A stretch of DNA of 64,000 bases from Leadbetterella lacustris (GTDB lineage: Bacteria; Bacteroidota; Bacteroidia; Cytophagales; Spirosomataceae), in NCBI GenBank assembly GCA_965234335.1, contig OZ248456.1, positions 62,001-126,000 of the forward strand, in the 5' to 3' direction. Within the stretch, counting starts at the first letter, position 1. Each line of letters opens with the position of its first letter. The notes under the pieces were generated by a model, which was not told where the DNA came from, searched no databases, and was given only the letters and a program-made list of their open reading frames with translations. Positions 61,691 to 64,000 of this stretch are shown here, in pieces. The position numbers were made by a program, and so were the translations under genes.

Positions 61691-63754
61691 TCAAAACTTA
61701 AAGTCAAGCTTGATGCCACCGTTATAATTTCGTGGTGGCGATGGATTATAAAATCTATTGCCGAAGGCATTGAAATCATACCCGGCGGAATATTTTTCAT
61801 TTAGCAAATTATCTATGCCCGCATAAATTCTATATTCTAGCTTGCGGATAGACTTGACAAATCCCAACCTTGCCTGAGAAAGAAACGCCTCCTCAGCATA
61901 AACTGAATTGAGATCGTTCAAGGGTATTTTTGACAAATAATTTAAATCAAAATTAAAGAAGAAGCCACTGTGTTGCTCTACATCTAACTTCAAAAAAAGA
62001 TTATTCTTGGGCACACCAGGCAGTTCTTTCCCTCCAAAGTCAGTAGCCCCAGACATAAACTTTTTATAGCTAAATTCATTATAAACAAAATTAAGCCCCA
62101 AATTAGCTGCTCGTATAAACTTGGTTTCGTTTACTTTTTGTAAAATAAACAAATTGGAAAACTCTATTCCATTTTGCAAAATTTCTCCAGTGTTTAGGAA
62201 ATACTCATTTCCGTTGGCTAAAAGATTCCTGACCAATCCATTTCTTATATTCTGCTGAAAAAATACCAATTCAGAATTCCAAAAAGTATTGCTTATGTGC
62301 TTAAAACCAAGTTCTTTATTCAAGCCCTTTTCGGCATTGAGTAATTGAAAATTGGGTGAATTTTGAACAGTCGATACCAACTCTTGGGCGGTAGGAGAAG
62401 AAAAACCACTGCTCAGATTAACAAAAACCGAGGTGTTTTTCCCGAAACCTTTAAGCAAAGAAACCCTTGGCGAGAACGGAACTGCGGGTTTATCCGAAAT
62501 GTCAATTTTAGCCACGGACGGCAGAATAGGCATTCTTTCAAAATCATACTTTTGAGTATTTAGACTGAATCCTGATGTTAGTACAAATGCATAGGGGAGC
62601 GACCATTGACCTTGTAAAAAGACTGAATTTTGTCCAGAATTTATATTATCGGTATATCTCTGCTTACCTTTTTCTCCCAAATTATTATCATACACCTCAA
62701 AACTCGAAGCGGTTCGCAAACCCTCTGAGCCAAACCAAAACTTAAGATTTTGCACACTTTTAGAAAGAACTAATCGATAACCTGCAGTTTGCTCATTTCG
62801 CTGTTCATAATTGGTAATGAAGGGATTGCGTAAAGCATTGGCCGTAAAAAACACGGCAGAATTAAGTTCAAAACCTTGACCCATGTTCCAAGTATCAGAT
62901 GCCCCGACAATACCGATTTTCTGATGTATCCCAGCTTTTTGTTCTAATGCACCCGGGGTTGCGGGAGTTTTAGGCCTTGCGGATTTGGGATTGGCCTCCA
63001 TTTGTGCCAAAGTAAGTCCGCCAGGAGTTAAGTAACCAAGGTCAGAAAGCAATCCAAAAACACTAAGACTATGTTTTTTCAGAAAAAAAGTATTGCTCAA
63101 ATTGAGTGTCTGACGATTCATCGCCGAATTTTCTCTGTATCCGTCGGTTTTGTTGGTCGAAAAATTCAAAAACAAATTGTTCTTGCTCGTTCCGTTTTGA
63201 TAGGATAAAAAAGAATTTAAAGTATTGAAGCTTCCGACATGCAAACCCGTACTTACAGCATTACCAGCAACAGCGTTTTTGGTTTGAAGATTCAGCACCC
63301 CGCCAATTCCTGCTCCATAAATACTTCCTGAAGGCCCTTTTAGAATTTCTATTGAACCCACACTATTGATATCAAGCTGATTAAAATAGCTTTGCCCGTT
63401 TCCGTCAGAGATAGGAATGCCATTCCAATATACCTTCACATTTCTGACGCCAAAGGGTGACCGCAGTGAACTACCTCTAATAGCCAATCTGAAGCTACCA
63501 GGCGACCGCTCCTCCAGTCTGACTCCAGCCTGCGTGTTCAGAACTTCCAAAGGCGTGGTGTTTGAAAATCGTTCTATATCTTTTAAAACAATTTTGCTTA
63601 CCGATGCCCCAGTTTTTAATATACTTTGATTGGTTTCAAATCCCTTGACAATGGTCTCGCCAAGCAAAACGGTTGAGTCTGCTTGAGCGAAACCTATATG
63701 AAAATTTAAAAATAAAAAAGCATAGCCTATTATTTTGCCAAATGCTTTTCCCAT
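61691..63754 (-). CDS. TonB-dependent outer membrane receptor
   Basis: 687 residues with a signal peptide (to about residue 24, GFAQ). Plug domain about 30-155 (TPLEVLNTQAGVRLEERS, IRGSSLRSPFGVRNVKVYWNG in parts, GSIEILKGPSGSIYGAGIGG in parts), then a barrel ending in GGIKLDFKF. No N-terminal carboxypeptidase-like domain, so it is not of the SusC type; siderophore or vitamin-type substrates are possible. The ATG lies 25 bp inside the preceding gene. Confidence 0.92.
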   Translation of the reverse strand: MGKAFGKIIGYAFLFLNFHIGFAQADSTVLLGETIVKGFETNQSILKTGASVSKIVLKDIERFSNTTPLEVLNTQAGVRLEERSPGSFRLAIRGSSLRSPFGVRNVKVYWNGIPISDGNGQSYFNQLDINSVGSIEILKGPSGSIYGAGIGGVLNLQTKNAVAGNAVSTGLHVGSFNTLNSFLSYQNGTSKNNLFLNFSTNKTDGYRENSAMNRQTLNLSNTFFLKKHSLSVFGLLSDLGYLTPGGLTLAQMEANPKSARPKTPATPGALEQKAGIHQKIGIVGASDTWNMGQGFELNSAVFFTANALRNPFITNYEQRNEQTAGYRLVLSKSVQNLKFWFGSEGLRTASSFEVYDNNLGEKGKQRYTDNINSGQNSVFLQGQWSLPYAFVLTSGFSLNTQKYDFERMPILPSVAKIDISDKPAVPFSPRVSLLKGFGKNTSVFVNLSSGFSSPTAQELVSTVQNSPNFQLLNAEKGLNKELGFKHISNTFWNSELVFFQQNIRNGLVRNLLANGNEYFLNTGEILQNGIEFSNLFILQKVNETKFIRAANLGLNFVYNEFSYKKFMSGATDFGGKELPGVPKNNLFLKLDVEQHSGFFFNFDLNYLSKIPLNDLNSVYAEEAFLSQARLGFVKSIRKLEYRIYAGIDNLLNEKYSAGYDFNAFGNRFYNPSPPRNYNGGIKLDFKF

Positions 63755-64000
63755 TCGTTGTAGCTGAGGTTATATTGTTTTAAAACGTCATCTGGAACAC
63801 CGTCCCACTTATTCGGCGTATTGCCCATGTAGCCAAGGTCTTTTACACCCATTTCTGTAGTAAAAAAGCCTGTTGCGGTAAGATTACGCATCAAATTGAA
63901 AAAACTCACCCCTTGCGAGTGCTCTTTCTTGGCCTTATTTGGATAGGCAATCAAATCCACGACTTTGAGTCTATCGGCAGGAGTCAATGCAACAAATTTC
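63730..64000 (-). CDS. Gluconate 2-dehydrogenase subunit 3 family protein, 5' part outside window
   Basis: Only the last 90 codons are inside the window; the frame is open at the edge (KFVALTPADRL), so the TTG at 63987 is not a start. The end has GFFTTEMGVKDLGYMGNTPNKWDGV in parts, typical of this family, which forms the small exported subunit of FAD-dependent membrane dehydrogenases. The catalytic subunit would lie beyond the window. Confidence 0.85.
   Translation of the reverse strand, partial: KFVALTPADRLKVVDLIAYPNKAKKEHSQGVSFFNLMRNLTATGFFTTEMGVKDLGYMGNTPNKWDGVPDDVLKQYNLSYNEWEKHLAK

Noticed and set aside
61687..61800. N-terminal extension of the GDPD gene overlapping the TonB receptor
   Set aside because: The 38 extra residues are an out-of-frame translation of the receptor's C-terminus; the ATG at 61686, four bases after the receptor stop, fits the family start.
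1..64000. Search for tRNA, rRNA, IS elements or prophage genes
   Set aside because: No cloverleaf with a T-loop GGTTCGAATCC-type motif, no transposase or integrase-like protein and no terminal inverted repeats were recognised by eye.

Overview
The window looks like a chromosomal segment from a Bacteroidota bacterium, most likely of the Cytophagales type. It is AT-rich. It carries SusC/SusD proteins, Bacteroidota-type BamA and DUF6089 genes, many predicted lipoproteins, and at least twelve upstream -7 boxes of the TAnnTTTG class used by the Bacteroidota housekeeping sigma factor. There is no phage, IS element, CRISPR array, rRNA or recognisable tRNA.

Layout. 1-8.2 kb: a partial enolase-superfamily gene, two pirin-like cupins, a secreted DsrE-like protein, a PspC mini-protein, aspS, a VanZ-like protein, an acyl-ACP desaturase and plsC. 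8.2-17 kb: an envelope-building block (CBS protein, nadK, two DUF6089 proteins, uppS, bamA, two OmpH/Skp chaperones). 17-28 kb: proB, the run asnS-nuoH-unknown, a secreted DUF4056-like protein, a PLP-dependent dehydratase, an OmpA protein, a second PspC protein and mutS2. 28-55.6 kb: a beta-mannan/mannobiose utilisation region. 55.6-64 kb: YbjQ, a toxin-antitoxin pair in which both genes carry an in-frame stop, DUF58, RlpA, DUF3276, and a minus-strand operon of gluconate dehydrogenase subunit 3, TonB receptor, glycerophosphodiesterase, GH3-like adenylating enzyme and a TIP30-like reductase.

How the mannan region fits together. An AraC-type regulator is divergent to an SSS sugar symporter, a GH130 mannosylglucose phosphorylase and an AGE-family 2-epimerase. 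This is the known route in which mannobiose is epimerised to mannosylglucose and then phosphorolysed to mannose-1-phosphate and glucose. A SusC/SusD pair follows, and a secreted GH26 beta-mannanase lies further on. Around the mannanase are two 1.07-1.09 kDa-residue-scale (1091 and 1068 aa) CRTAC1-like calcium-repeat lipoproteins, two shorter paralogous FG-GAP/PQQ-like proteins facing each other, a jelly-roll protein translationally coupled to the mannanase, a sortilin/BNR-repeat protein, and a second AGE epimerase that carries a signal peptide. The repeat proteins and the exported epimerase are the least explained parts.

Other points that stand out: a family of about 88-bp intergenic repeats (five copies, one short and one diverged) with a conserved small hairpin, four of which end at a start codon; and a pair of perfect 12-bp direct repeats 33 bp apart, followed by a terminator-like hairpin, upstream of the mannobiose operon.
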